NCBI GenBank assembly: GCA_006969385.1
Contig: CP030884.1
Coordinates: forward strand, 3,962,249-4,026,248
DNA length: 64,000 nt
DNA from: Planctomycetaceae bacterium
GTDB taxonomy: Bacteria; Planctomycetota; Phycisphaerae; UBA1845; UTPLA1
Direction of reading: 5' to 3'
The position numbers and the translations under genes are program-made. This document shows, one piece after another, positions 49,101 to 56,248 of this stretch (positions are counted from its first letter, which is position 1; each line of letters begins with the position of its first letter). A model generated the notes under the pieces. That model did no database searches and was not told the origin of the DNA. It saw only the letters and a list, made by a program, of their open reading frames with translations.

Positions 49101-50673
49101 TTGGGTCGGTGAAGCGGCGGGTGTTTCGTATGAGCCGCTACATAATTTAAGCAGCGCGCTCAAGTGTCGCGGGCCGGTGACGCAAGCAACCAAGAAGGTC
49201 ATCTACGAAGTCGATATCAAAGAGATTGGTTACAACCCCAAGCCTTATGTCATTGCCGATGCACTCATGCTTGGTGATGGTCGCAAGATTGTGCGCATGA
49301 CGGATATGTCGTTGGAGATTCAGGGCTTGTCGCGCGCGGCGATTGAGGCGGTTTGGGATCGTCGCGCGCATGGCGATGTCCCCCAGCCCCAAAGGGGCAG
49401 GGGCACCGTCGGTGAGAAACGTCGAAACGTCGAAACATCGAAACGTCAAAATCTTCCTACTGACGACACGGCAAAAGCGGATACGCACGCGCTCAATGCT
49501 GAAGCCGCGCGGCTCGTGCTTTATGACAAGCAGTCGATCATCGAGTTTTCCAATGGTCGCCCGAGTTTGGCGTTCGGCGAGCCCTATACCGTGTTCGATT
49601 CCGAGCGCGTGATCGCGCGGTTGCCGGGGCCGCCGTTTCAATTCTTGGATCGCGTGGTAGCCGTCGATGCCGAGCCGTTTGTGCTCAAGCCGACGGGTTG
49701 GATCGAAACCGAGTACGACGTACCGCCGGATGCGTGGTATTTCGCGGCCAATCGCCAACCGACGATGCCGTTTGCTGTCATTCTGGAGGCGGCGTTGCAA
49801 CCTTGCGGCTGGTTGGCGGCGTATTGTGGTTCGGCCCTGCGCAGCAAGACCGATTTGAGTTTTCGCAATCTGGGTGGCACGGCCACGCTGCATCGCGAGA
49901 TTTATCCCGACGTCGGCACCCTGACGGTCCGTGTGCGCATGACGAACGTTAATGAAGCGGGCGGCATGATCATTCAGGATTATGACATGCAACTGTCCGA
50001 TGCGCGGGGCGTGGTGTATGAGGGCGTTACGCACTTTGGATTCTTCTCAAAGGCTGCGCTAGCGCAACAGGTCGGTGTGCGCGATGCGGGTGAGCGCCGC
50101 TACACGCCCAGCGCTGATGAGTTGGGAGCCGCGCGGCAATTTGAGTTCGATATCTTGCCTCCGATTCTGCCGCAAGATGCCGCAGGAATCGTCTGCGAGC
50201 ATCCCGGCGCGCAGCGCGGCTTGTATCAACCGGCCAAGGCGTTCCTGATGCTTGAGCGTGTCGATGCGCTAACGACGACTGGCGGGCCCAACGGCCTGGG
50301 CTTTGTCCGTGGCTCAACAGGCGTGAATCCGGAGGCATGGTTCTTCAAGGCGCACTTCTATCAAGACCCGGTCTGGCCCGGATCGCTGGGGTTGGAATCG
50401 TTCCTGCAATTGCTCAAGGCGTATGCGCTCGAACGCTGGGGCGCGGCCTTTGCCCAGAGCCATTCCTTCGAAGCGATCGCGGCGGGCGTCGAGCAAACCT
50501 GGGTGTATCGCGGGCAGGTCATCCCGAAGAACCAGCGCGTGGATGTGGAGGCCGTCATCACGCGCGTGGACGACGGCGCGGAGCCGCTGGTGATGGCCGA
50601 TGGATTTCTCGTGGTCGATGGGATACCGATATACGAGATGAAGGACTTCGCGGTGCGGTTGGTGCGACGGTGA
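43126..50673 (+). CDS. PfaC-like PUFA/polyketide synthase, KS-CLF-AT-DH-DH
   Basis: The 2515-residue protein's ATG overlaps the previous stop. Domains: KS (about 5-460) with Cys197 in DAACASS; chain-length-factor-like KS (about 478-930) in which the active-site stretch reads VSSGATS, without the Cys; AT (about 1055-1400) with Ser1154 in GYSLGES; then two double-hotdog FabA-like dehydratases. In each, the first hotdog is degenerate and the second has the catalytic His: His1964 in CHFIDDMTMPG and His2410 in AHFYQDPVWPG. No acyltransferase (AGPAT) domain follows, unlike some myxobacterial Pfa3. The linkers at about 1597-1650 and 2085-2110 contain inserted repeat-derived peptides. Confidence 0.92.
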   Translation: MQRERPELEIAVVGLGGVFPGATSPAQFWDNIVAGRSCVRPVPEDRWIVDPGKVVAPMGGPDRVPHSIGGYVDNFSLDVSGLGIHLAAEFLQQLDPLYLFGLHAAGQALNDANLDAELRRRAGVVMAAIALPSDGTNAITRSMFGTQIERQLFGDRYSPLNSSASSAVNGQVCGLPAALIARGLGLGGGAYTLDAACASSLYAVKLACDELASGRRDVMVAGGLSCPDPLYTQMGFTQLQALSPTGVCAPFDATSNGLIVGEGAGALVLKRLDDAVTANDRIYAVIRGIGVSNDIGGSLLAPDSEGQLRAMRAAYEMAGWRPDEIDLIECHGTGTPRGDASEVRSLLKLWAGAPQRARPCAIGSVKSMIGHLLTAAGAAGLIKTIMALQQRVLPPSANYSDCGAVIPLRGSPFSVQTRAEAWPQPAPVVNRKAAVSAFGFGGINGHVLMEEWPDAAGTSSTRVAATKGGRVEVTDREGDEPIAIVGIDARFGALVGIDAFAAAVLSGETESRGNGNGTAGHYQQNDGVIAAPIPACICQLPVAVGEFKIPPNEILSVLPQQLLMLQSAAAALDDAGMPRREARPHLGAIIGMAFDMETTNFHLRWWLREVAPQWAAQLNVPAAERGAWVERLIESVHDALNAPGVVGNLGGMIASRVAREIGSGGPSFGVSSGATSALHALDIAVRALRRKEIDACLVGGVDFAAAARLRGVITDEAIDKAAHRHPLDAQAGPTCFGDGAGAMIVKRLSDAQREGDRIYAVVHDLRHASAIDSNDYTNGDGSNVSRAVHDAFQDALNASESVGCSLGLLEIAAECDDWKTTKVKHFVSRLIEDGRFDTDRCVNLSNVAGTVGTPGAATGMASLLSSVLALAHKRLPVARRFGALWPQAPESSIRINVPIAPQYWYHDLADGPRGAGVIVANGNGGASVAILAEHQTEAVRREFVPMQLGRESMPAVFSLAANDVGELIREVDALHADLAAGDVELTAVAAKWATKSIGRSVCNHRLSFLAKDHLEASRRIELVRQHLGEQPANPIDGRDGIYFVPASFAIAGKTALVFPGSGNQYLGMGRALHAALAPLMARIEGKYERLATELMARWVMPWRSDWRDDWRGDAKQTLAEDMRRVIFAQVTFGMVMHDLLGELGIRPDAVIGYSLGESTSLFATRAWPDDEEMLRRMMASSLFKDDLYDARYALQRAWHLTPSQAAAWQTAILPRPADEVRPALEGLFYARLMIVNTPSECVVGGMPDEIATAAKRLACRAIPVEDVPTVHIDAVREVEDAYRVLHVMDTERPSGIDLYSCHLGRRYDVTQQMAAESITAQALHGFDFTKVIESAYADGVRRFLEVGPQASCTRMIRRTLGARSALVVSASGRPEEELEAIANFLAACCAYGLPVRLDKVFKESATRHKLVTNHAGKTVVVPVGMAVPDLSDLPYVGVRSDGDASEPFDVVTESDESVEQMADCRDALDFGTCDAPITDDNNDAAELPNSNDAVAVAAQYFEAERSSYQDDDSDMTLTDDMQSILAAGRATAAAHERYFAFAEAAREGLTAAAQVQAELMQQALASGQMIDLGALAAEVSEPDSVSSRSTSPTQKSVPQPQRGRGTHGAITHGTVTNGAVTLGARTLTEGANGTSAIGVDIDNADTSFDSGREVHRNDDGARSAEPPTVGGSASQIEPMFPRELCMEFAVGKLANVLGPMFADVDSYPVRVRLPDWPLMLVDRIMTVEGEMGSLTGGRIVTEHDVHDGAWYLDGNCAPVCVTVEAGQADLFLSSYLGIDLAVKGTRAYRLLDATVTFHRHLPRPGETIHYDIHIDRFVRQGETYLFFFRFDGTINGETVLTMRDGCAGFFTDAEIENSGGIILTKADTAPTAGKRDESFVEIVPMQVESYDDEQVAALRQGDLAACFGPMFADLGLRDPLNLPDGRMKLFDRVLELDPTGGRFGLGRIRAEADIHPDDWFLTCHFIDDMTMPGTLMYECCVHALRFFLLRMGWVGEAAGVSYEPLHNLSSALKCRGPVTQATKKVIYEVDIKEIGYNPKPYVIADALMLGDGRKIVRMTDMSLEIQGLSRAAIEAVWDRRAHGDVPQPQRGRGTVGEKRRNVETSKRQNLPTDDTAKADTHALNAEAARLVLYDKQSIIEFSNGRPSLAFGEPYTVFDSERVIARLPGPPFQFLDRVVAVDAEPFVLKPTGWIETEYDVPPDAWYFAANRQPTMPFAVILEAALQPCGWLAAYCGSALRSKTDLSFRNLGGTATLHREIYPDVGTLTVRVRMTNVNEAGGMIIQDYDMQLSDARGVVYEGVTHFGFFSKAALAQQVGVRDAGERRYTPSADELGAARQFEFDILPPILPQDAAGIVCEHPGAQRGLYQPAKAFLMLERVDALTTTGGPNGLGFVRGSTGVNPEAWFFKAHFYQDPVWPGSLGLESFLQLLKAYALERWGAAFAQSHSFEAIAAGVEQTWVYRGQVIPKNQRVDVEAVITRVDDGAEPLVMADGFLVVDGIPIYEMKDFAVRLVRR
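47914..47942 (+). repeat. Class A palindromic element inside the pfaC-like gene (AT-DH linker)
   Basis: This 29-base copy has the hairpin core GCCCC-AGA-GGGGC and is translated VPQPQRGRGT. It is followed by a short run of GCGATCACC/GCACGGTCAC-type repeats translated as HGAITHGTVTNGAVT. It lies in the unstructured linker between the AT and first DH domains and keeps the frame open. Confidence 0.85.
49378..49451 (+). repeat. Class A element plus AAACGTCG tandem repeat inside the pfaC-like gene (inter-DH linker)
   Basis: A 29-base class A copy (49378-49406, one substitution in the loop) is followed by a tandem AAACGTCG/AAACATCG run at 49417-49451. Together they are translated VPQPQRGRGT...KRRNVETSKRQN, between the two dehydratase units. 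The 15-mer AAACGTCGAAACATC is shared with the ruvA-ruvB intergenic repeat at 56098-56143. Confidence 0.85.
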
Positions 50674-50787
50674 TGGTATCTCGATAGGCAAATCGACGAT
50701 CAACGGAATTTGCTCGACATCCATCAAGGCTGAGTTTATTTTTTGTTCAGTTGAGTCAATTGAGTTGCTGCAATGTGAGGCATTCAC

Positions 50788-51231
50788 ATGAAACAATCGG
50801 GCCTGCAACCATTTCCTTGGCTTCTAATTGTCGCCTTATCATTCGTAGTAGTATTTTCTACCGGCTGTCGCATGAATGACCCGAATTACAATGGGAAGAT
50901 GCGATACTCGATGGCTACGATACGCGCACGTAATTTTTTAAAGGATCAAGTTGGGGTTGCCAATGAGAGACCACTAGAAGATTACGATTTAATGGTGTTC
51001 AATCGACAGCATTATGATTTCGAGACGCGGGAATGTCACAACTTAACACTCTACGATTTCTTGAAGAACGACAGTAGTGCAGAAGGCCCCGAACGATTTG
51101 TCATTGCATACGATAAATTCGATCGAATGACATACCTGCGGGATAACCTGCGTTCCAATGAAAATATCGAAAGTTGGGATGAATTTCAGCGGAAAACGCA
51201 GACGGGTCCCTACGTCCGCCTGATCGAATAA
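50788..51231 (+). CDS. Hypothetical lipoprotein
   Basis: The 147-residue protein has a lipoprotein signal (hydrophobic core LLIVALSFVVVFSTG, then Cys in the lipobox STGC). The mature part is polar and shows no known motif. GAGG precedes the ATG at normal spacing. The codons look more AT-rich than those of the neighbouring pfa genes, which may indicate separate origin. It lies between the pfa operon and dapF on the same strand. Confidence 0.65.
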   Translation: MKQSGLQPFPWLLIVALSFVVVFSTGCRMNDPNYNGKMRYSMATIRARNFLKDQVGVANERPLEDYDLMVFNRQHYDFETRECHNLTLYDFLKNDSSAEGPERFVIAYDKFDRMTYLRDNLRSNENIESWDEFQRKTQTGPYVRLIE

Positions 51232-51246
51232 CGCAAGCCGCCAACA

Positions 51247-52256
51247 ATGCAAATCCCCTTCACCAAAATGCACGGCCTCGGCAACGACTACGTGTATATC
51301 AACACATTCGAGGTTGACCTCAGCGATGTCGACGTGCCCGAATTGGCCCGTCGTGTGAGCGACCGACATCGCGGCATCGGCTCCGATGGCCTCATTCTCA
51401 TTGCGCCGCCCGCCGGTGGCGTTGACGCCGATGTGCGGATGGAGATGTACAACGCCGATGGTTCGCGCGGTGAGATGTGCGGCAATGGGATTCGTTGTGT
51501 GGCGAAGTATGCGCTGGATCGCGGTCTGTCGGCGCGAAAGGAACCAGTCCCCCAGCCCCAGAGGGGCAGGGCACCCGCGTCGACGGCCCGGGTGGAGACC
51601 CGAGTGACAAATTGAATGACCTACGGACCAAAACCCTCACCCCAGCCCTTTCCCTTTCCAAGGGAGAGGGAACTGCAACGCGTTCCCTCGCTGTGCAAAC
51701 CGATCGCGGCGTGTTAATGGTCGATGCGTTTGCGGGCGACGACGGCACCGTCGAGCGCGTGCGGGTGAATATGGGCTCGCCGATTTTGGTTCCGAGCGAG
51801 ATTCCGACGACGCTGGGTGATGGGTCGCGTTGCGTGGCCGTGCCGATCCAAGTTGGTGAACAAAGCTATTCGACAACGTGCGTATCGATGGGCAATCCAC
51901 ATGCGGTCACGTTCATAGACGATGTGGCTGAGTTTGATCTTGAAAGAATCGGCCCGCTCGTCGAGCGCCACGCGGCGTTTCCCAACCGCGTGAATTTTCA
52001 CGTCGTCGAAGTCCATTCATCAAACGAAGCAACCATGCGCACCTGGGAGCGCGGCAGCGGCATCACGCAAGCCTGCGGCACTGGCGCGTGCGCGGTGTTG
52101 GTGGCGGGGGTTTTGGAAAATCGCTTAGCGCGCAGCGCGACGCTCCATTTACCCGGCGGCGATCTCTTGATCGAATGGCCTGCCGACGATGCCTCCGTCT
52201 TGATGACGGGACCGGCGGAAGAGGTGTTTAGCGGCGTGTGTGAGATTTCGTTATAA
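51247..52256 (+). CDS. dapF: Diaminopimelate epimerase with apparent frameshift in a repeat insertion
   Basis: DapF converts LL- to meso-diaminopimelate for lysine and peptidoglycan. The first frame (51247-51615) has FTKMHGLGNDYVY, GIGSDGLIL and catalytic CGNGIRCVAKY; the second frame (readable from 51477 to 52256) has NMGSP, SMGNPHAV, RTWERGSG and the second catalytic cysteine in QACGTGACA. Between them lies a repeat insertion with a class A copy that is one G shorter than the other three (GGG at 51569-51571 versus GGGG). Restoring that G fuses the frames into one protein of about 336 residues with an insert of about 45-50. Both catalytic Cys are intact, so this is likely one working gene with an indel, or a recent frameshift. 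Confidence 0.8.
51547..51574 (+). repeat. Class A palindromic element inside dapF (one base short)
   Basis: This 28-base copy differs from the 29-base copies by one missing G in the GGGG run after the hairpin (51569-51571). It lies at the junction where the dapF reading frame breaks. Confidence 0.85.
51634..51670 (+). repeat. CCCTCACCCCAGCCC-type palindromic element inside dapF
   Basis: The segment begins CCCTCACCCCAGCCC and ends with a hairpin TCCCTT-TCC-AAGGGA. Read in the downstream frame it gives LTPALSLSKGEG. It is the second repeat in the dapF insertion, about 60 bases after the class A copy. Confidence 0.65.
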
Positions 52257-52448
52257 GCGAGCACGCGTGAACATCGATTTCGAGCATGTAGCGATTCTTT
52301 GCACAAACCGTGCTGTGGTACCGGCTAACAGCCAATACGATTTAGCCGATTACGCTGCACCCTACTAGGCCGTCATTCGGTCCGGGCTGAGCTGCAGTCT
52401 ATCGTAGATCGATGTAGTCCCTAGCATATCCGTAAGTCGGAGTAAACC

Positions 52449-52913
52449 ATGAGCGCCACGAAACCCACCTGGAAAATCGAAGGCGTGCAACCTACGCTGC
52501 CGGTACACGACATTAACGTCGGCATCGATTTCTATGGTCGCCTCGGTTTTGTAATCGAATGGCAATACCCTGACGACCAACCCACTGCCGCCGGCTTGCG
52601 CTTAGGTGGCCAGTGCATCATGCTGATGCAGTGCGAGCCGAAGGAACGCGGCAATCTTTATTATCAGGTGAATGATGTCGATGCGTGCTTTGCCCACATC
52701 GAACGCTCACAGTGTTGGACCGTCGCGCAGGCCTTGCGCGATGCCGGGCAGGGCGGTGCCGATTGGCCGCCCGAGCGCGCCGCGCAGCCGCCGTCGCCGC
52801 CGGTGCGGACCGATTACGGCATGATCGATTTCAGCCTCGTCGACCCGTGGGGCAACCTGTTAACGTTTGGCCGACTGTCAGACGAATTCGCTAATGATCA
52901 CAAACATTCGTAA
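52449..52913 (+). CDS. Glyoxalase/bleomycin-resistance (VOC) superfamily protein
   Basis: The 154-residue protein has a single VOC-type domain. The opening QPTLPVHDINVGIDFYGRLGFVI is the classic first beta-alpha unit, and the end, YGMIDFSLVDPWGNLLTFGRL, carries the usual DPxGN closing motif. A Pro-rich loop (RAAQPPSPPVR) sits in the second half. VOC members bind metal and act on or sequester small molecules; with only one domain it would need to dimerise. The substrate is unknown. It ends 10 bases before the ispF start, likely the same transcript. Confidence 0.85.
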   Translation: MSATKPTWKIEGVQPTLPVHDINVGIDFYGRLGFVIEWQYPDDQPTAAGLRLGGQCIMLMQCEPKERGNLYYQVNDVDACFAHIERSQCWTVAQALRDAGQGGADWPPERAAQPPSPPVRTDYGMIDFSLVDPWGNLLTFGRLSDEFANDHKHS

Positions 52914-52923
52914 CATACCCCCC

Positions 52924-53427
52924 ATGACGGCAATGCCCATTCATCGCGTCGGCATCGGGACCGACCTGCATCGCTTGCAATCCGGTGGCGGTCTTCGCTT
53001 GGGCGGTGTGGATATTCCCTGCGATAAATCGTTTGTCGCGCATAGCGACGGCGATGTGATTTGTCATGCTGTGATCGATGCGTTGTGCGGTGCAGCGGGG
53101 ATGGCGGATATCGGCGAGCAGTTTCCCGATACCGACCCGCAATGGCGCGACGCCGACAGCATTTTATTGCTTAAGACAGTGGTCGAACGCATGCGGGCTT
53201 TGGGGTATGCTGTCGTCAATATCGATGTGGTGGTGCACGCCGAGCGACCCAAGTTATCCGGCTTCAAAACCGAAATCGCCGCACGATTAGCAGGGGCGCT
53301 GGGCGTTGGCGAAGGTGCGGTGAGCGTGAAGGCCAAAACCGGCGAAGGTATGGATGCCGTCGGTCGCGGTGAGGCGATCGCCGCGACGGTGATTGCCGGA
53401 TTGACCATGGTTGCAGAACAGGAATGA
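52924..53427 (+). CDS. ispF: 2-C-methyl-D-erythritol 2,4-cyclodiphosphate synthase
   Basis: IspF cyclises CDP-methylerythritol phosphate in the MEP isoprenoid pathway. From the ATG at 52924 the protein has 167 residues; an in-frame upstream region to 52867 overlaps the VOC gene and is not needed. Family motifs are GIGTDLHRL (metal ligands Asp and His), AHSDGDVICHAVIDAL, DIGEQFPDTDPQWRDADS, and the C-terminal VSVKAKTGEGMDAVGRGEAIAA. ispH of the same pathway is at 33.2 kb. It precedes cysS by 10 bases. Confidence 0.95.
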   Translation: MTAMPIHRVGIGTDLHRLQSGGGLRLGGVDIPCDKSFVAHSDGDVICHAVIDALCGAAGMADIGEQFPDTDPQWRDADSILLLKTVVERMRALGYAVVNIDVVVHAERPKLSGFKTEIAARLAGALGVGEGAVSVKAKTGEGMDAVGRGEAIAATVIAGLTMVAEQE

Positions 53428-53437
53428 GAGACGTCGC

Positions 53438-54949
53438 ATGACGCTGCGGGTGTTCAATACGCTGTCGGGAGAGAAGGAACTCTTCGAACCGTTGGAGCCG
53501 GGCAAGGTCGGCATGTACCTCTGCGGGCCGACGGTCTATAAGCCCGCCCACATCGGGCACGCGGTCGGGCCGATTGTTTTCGACGTCGTCAAGCGATACC
53601 TATCTTTCAAGGGGTTCAAAGTTTCCTGGGTGGTCAACATCACCGACGTCGAAGATAAACTGATTGCCGAAGCCCAAAACCAAGGCCGCGACATGCTGGA
53701 CTTGGCGCGCGAACTGGAAACGCGCTACATCACAGACATCTCGGCGCTCGGCGTGCGCGGTATCGACCATATGCCGCGCGCCAGCGAGCACATCGGCGAA
53801 ATCATCGAACAGACGCAGGAACTCATTAAGAACGGTTACGCCTACGAAGCCGATGGCGACGTTTATTTCGACGTATCCAAAGACGAAGACTACGGTAAAT
53901 TGACCAATCGCAAAGCCGAAGAGCAGGAAAGCGGCACGCGCGAAGGCTTGGTGTCGACGAGCAAGCGCAATCCCGGCGATTTCGCGCTGTGGAAGCACGC
54001 GAAGGATAGCGAGCCTGACTCGGCCAAGTACGATTCGCCCTGGGGCAAGGGGCGGCCCGGCTGGCATATCGAATGTTCGGCGATGGCGATGAAGTATCTC
54101 GGCGCGACGTTCGACATCCATGGTGGCGGCATGGATTTAAAATTCCCACACCATGAAAACGAGTTGGCGCAAGCCGAATCGGCGAATAGTCAACCGTTCT
54201 CGAAGTACTGGATGCACCACGGGCTCACGCGTTTCAATACGAAGAAGATTTCCAAGAGCGACCCGGAGATGGCCAAAATCATGGCCTCGCTGCAGATCAA
54301 ATCGTTGTTGGAAAAGCATGATCCGCAGCTGTTGCGATTCCTGATTCTCAAGGCGCACTACCGATCGCCGATCGATTTTTCGGATGAGGCTTTGGCCGCC
54401 GCCAAGACAGGGTTGGATACTTTCACGCGTTTGTTCGAGCGCATTGAACGGATATGCCATGTAGATCCGTACGCCAATGAAACCACGGCCGAAAAGCTGC
54501 GCGGCGAAGAAATGGACGACGCGGCCAAGGCGCTGTTTGAAACCGTTTTGCAACAGCGCGTGCGATTTCTAGAAGTGATGGACGACGATTTCAACACGGC
54601 GCAGGCCATTGCGGTGTTGTTCGATATTGCCAATGCGATCAACAAATTCTTCGAAGCAACCCGGTTGGAAACCAACGGCCATGAAGCGCAAGCCAAGTTG
54701 GCGCTGGGCGCGTGCGGCACACTAACGAGTCTCGGTCGAATTCTAGGGCTGTTTGAAAGCAAGCCCGCGGGACCGAAGGCGGGCGGCGACGGCAAGACGC
54801 CGGCGCTGGTCGACCTGTTGGTCGAGGTGCGCAAGCAGGTGCGCGAGGCAAAGCAATACGCCATCGGCGATCATATCAGGGATGAGCTGACGAAACTCGG
54901 TATCACGCTCGAGGATAGCAAGGACGGCACGCGGTGGCGCATGGAGTAA
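53438..54949 (+). CDS. cysS: Cysteinyl-tRNA synthetase
   Basis: CysS charges tRNA-Cys. From the ATG at 53438 the enzyme has 503 residues, within the usual range. It shows the zinc-site Cys29 in YLCGPTVY, the HIGH motif at 38-41, NITDVEDK, GWHIECSAM, GGGMDLKFPHHENE and a KMSKS-equivalent KISKS at about 270. The C-terminal anticodon-binding domain is present. The stop lies inside the start region of ruvC. Confidence 0.96.
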   Translation: MTLRVFNTLSGEKELFEPLEPGKVGMYLCGPTVYKPAHIGHAVGPIVFDVVKRYLSFKGFKVSWVVNITDVEDKLIAEAQNQGRDMLDLARELETRYITDISALGVRGIDHMPRASEHIGEIIEQTQELIKNGYAYEADGDVYFDVSKDEDYGKLTNRKAEEQESGTREGLVSTSKRNPGDFALWKHAKDSEPDSAKYDSPWGKGRPGWHIECSAMAMKYLGATFDIHGGGMDLKFPHHENELAQAESANSQPFSKYWMHHGLTRFNTKKISKSDPEMAKIMASLQIKSLLEKHDPQLLRFLILKAHYRSPIDFSDEALAAAKTGLDTFTRLFERIERICHVDPYANETTAEKLRGEEMDDAAKALFETVLQQRVRFLEVMDDDFNTAQAIAVLFDIANAINKFFEATRLETNGHEAQAKLALGACGTLTSLGRILGLFESKPAGPKAGGDGKTPALVDLLVEVRKQVREAKQYAIGDHIRDELTKLGITLEDSKDGTRWRME

Positions 54950-55476
54950 GACAGCCTCAGAAAATCGCGCGCTATGTACTCGGTATCGACCCCGGGCTGG
55001 ATCGAACGGGTTACGCCGTCATTGATGTCGGCGGTCCGCGCGTGCTCGATGCCGGACTGATTCGTAGCAGTAGTGAGCAGCCGCTCGAACGCCGCCTGGT
55101 CGAGATCGAAGCCGGGCTGAACGATCTTCTCGAAGAACACCCCGTCGAATTGGTCGCCGTCGAACAGTTATACGCGCACTACAAGCATCCGCGCACGGCG
55201 ATTCTCATGGGCCATGCGCGCGGCGTGGTGCTGCTGGCCGCGGCGCGGCGCAAGATCGCCTTGCAAAGTCTGCCCGCCACCCGCGTAAAGAAATCGCTCA
55301 CTGGCAACGGCCATGCCAGCAAGCTGCAAATGCAGCGCGCCATCGCTCACGTATTACAACTCGACGCATTGCCCGAACCGGCGGACGTTGCCGATGCTCT
55401 TGCAATTGCGTTATGTGCCATCGCCACGCAACGAGATGAAGCGCAACTATCCAATGCGTCGGAGGGTGCGGCATGA
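54934..55476 (+). CDS. ruvC: Crossover junction endodeoxyribonuclease RuvC
   Basis: RuvC cleaves Holliday junctions with RuvAB. The 180-residue product starts at a GTG overlapping cysS by 16 bases. The RNase H-like core opens YVLGIDPGLDRTGYAVID (first catalytic Asp), then VAVEQLY (catalytic Glu), and ends with the Asp cluster in PEPADVADALAIALCA. The frame runs into ruvA with a four-base overlap, so the pair is translationally coupled. Confidence 0.92.
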   Translation: MAHGVRQPQKIARYVLGIDPGLDRTGYAVIDVGGPRVLDAGLIRSSSEQPLERRLVEIEAGLNDLLEEHPVELVAVEQLYAHYKHPRTAILMGHARGVVLLAAARRKIALQSLPATRVKKSLTGNGHASKLQMQRAIAHVLQLDALPEPADVADALAIALCAIATQRDEAQLSNASEGAA

Positions 55477-56096
55477 TCGTGCGCATCCAAGGCGTGCTGG
55501 CGGATTTCAGCGACGAAGGTGCGATCGTCGAGCGCGACGGTTTGTCCTACGAAGTGTTGATTCCCGCGTACGCGCGCGTCGGCCTTATGACAGGGCTCGG
55601 CAGTTCGGTGTCGTTACACACGCTGCAATACTTTGAAGGCAATGCGACGGGGGGCAACCTGACACCGCGGCTCATCGGCTTTCCGCAAGTCGAAGACAAG
55701 GCGTTTTTTCGGTTGTTTACGAGCGTAAAGAACATGGGTATGCGCAAGGCACTGAAAGCCTTGGCGTTGCCGGTCGGCCAAATCGCCGCTGCCATTGAAA
55801 ACGGTGACGCGAAAACGCTGACGCAGTTGCCCGGCATCGGCAAACGCATGGCCGAACAGATCGTCGCGGAGCTGAAAGGGAAAGCAACGGCCCACGCCTT
55901 GGCCCAAGCGGCGCAACCGGCGGTGCGGGAAACGGCGTTCACGAACGACCAGCGCGATGCGATTGAAATTCTGGTCGCATGGGGCGATAGTCGGAACGAT
56001 GCGGAGCGCTGGGTGCAGCGCGCGGCGCAGCAAAACGGAAAACTCGGCGGCCCGGATGAATGGGTCGCGGCGGCGTATCGCATCAAGAGTGGGTGA
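55473..56096 (+). CDS. ruvA: Holliday junction branch migration protein RuvA
   Basis: RuvA tetramers bind Holliday junctions and load RuvB. The 207-residue protein has the N-terminal OB-fold (MIVRIQGVLADFSDEGAIVE), a helix-hairpin-helix region with LPGIGKRMAEQIVAEL, and a C-terminal domain III that contacts RuvB. Length and domain order are normal. It sits between ruvC and ruvB, separated from ruvB by a repeat-bearing gap of 152 bases. Confidence 0.94.
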   Translation: MIVRIQGVLADFSDEGAIVERDGLSYEVLIPAYARVGLMTGLGSSVSLHTLQYFEGNATGGNLTPRLIGFPQVEDKAFFRLFTSVKNMGMRKALKALALPVGQIAAAIENGDAKTLTQLPGIGKRMAEQIVAELKGKATAHALAQAAQPAVRETAFTNDQRDAIEILVAWGDSRNDAERWVQRAAQQNGKLGGPDEWVAAAYRIKSG

Positions 56097-56097
56097 T

Positions 56098-56143
56098 AAA
56101 CGTCAAAACGTCAGAACGTCAAAACGTCGAAACATCAAAAAAA
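56098..56143. repeat. AAACGTC tandem repeat between ruvA and ruvB
   Basis: Five near-copies of AAAACGTC (CGTCAAAACGTCAGAACG and onwards) follow the ruvA stop directly. The exact 15-mer AAACGTCGAAACATC also occurs inside the pfaC-like gene at about 49426-49440. It may separate ruvB from the upstream transcript. Confidence 0.75.
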
Positions 56144-56248
56144 CAATGCCTGAATGATAAGACGCGAATTGGCTATATATCATTCAGAGCTGCGGCGTCC
56201 CGCCGCGTCGATACGAGTATAGCAGCATAAACGCAGCGGCGAACCAAC

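Noticed and set aside
49500..50673. Terminal acyltransferase (AGPAT) domain in the PfaC-like protein
   Set aside because: The C-terminus consists of hotdog dehydratase folds only; no NHxxxxD acyltransferase motif was found.
51547..51615. Programmed ribosomal frameshift in dapF
   Set aside because: No typical slippery heptamer with a downstream pseudoknot is seen; the one-base shortfall relative to three sister repeats is a simpler explanation.
51477..52256. Separate 259-residue epimerase gene
   Set aside because: Its N-terminus is an out-of-frame reading of the first dapF part; only the C-terminal part is DapF, so it is treated with 51247-51615 as one gene.
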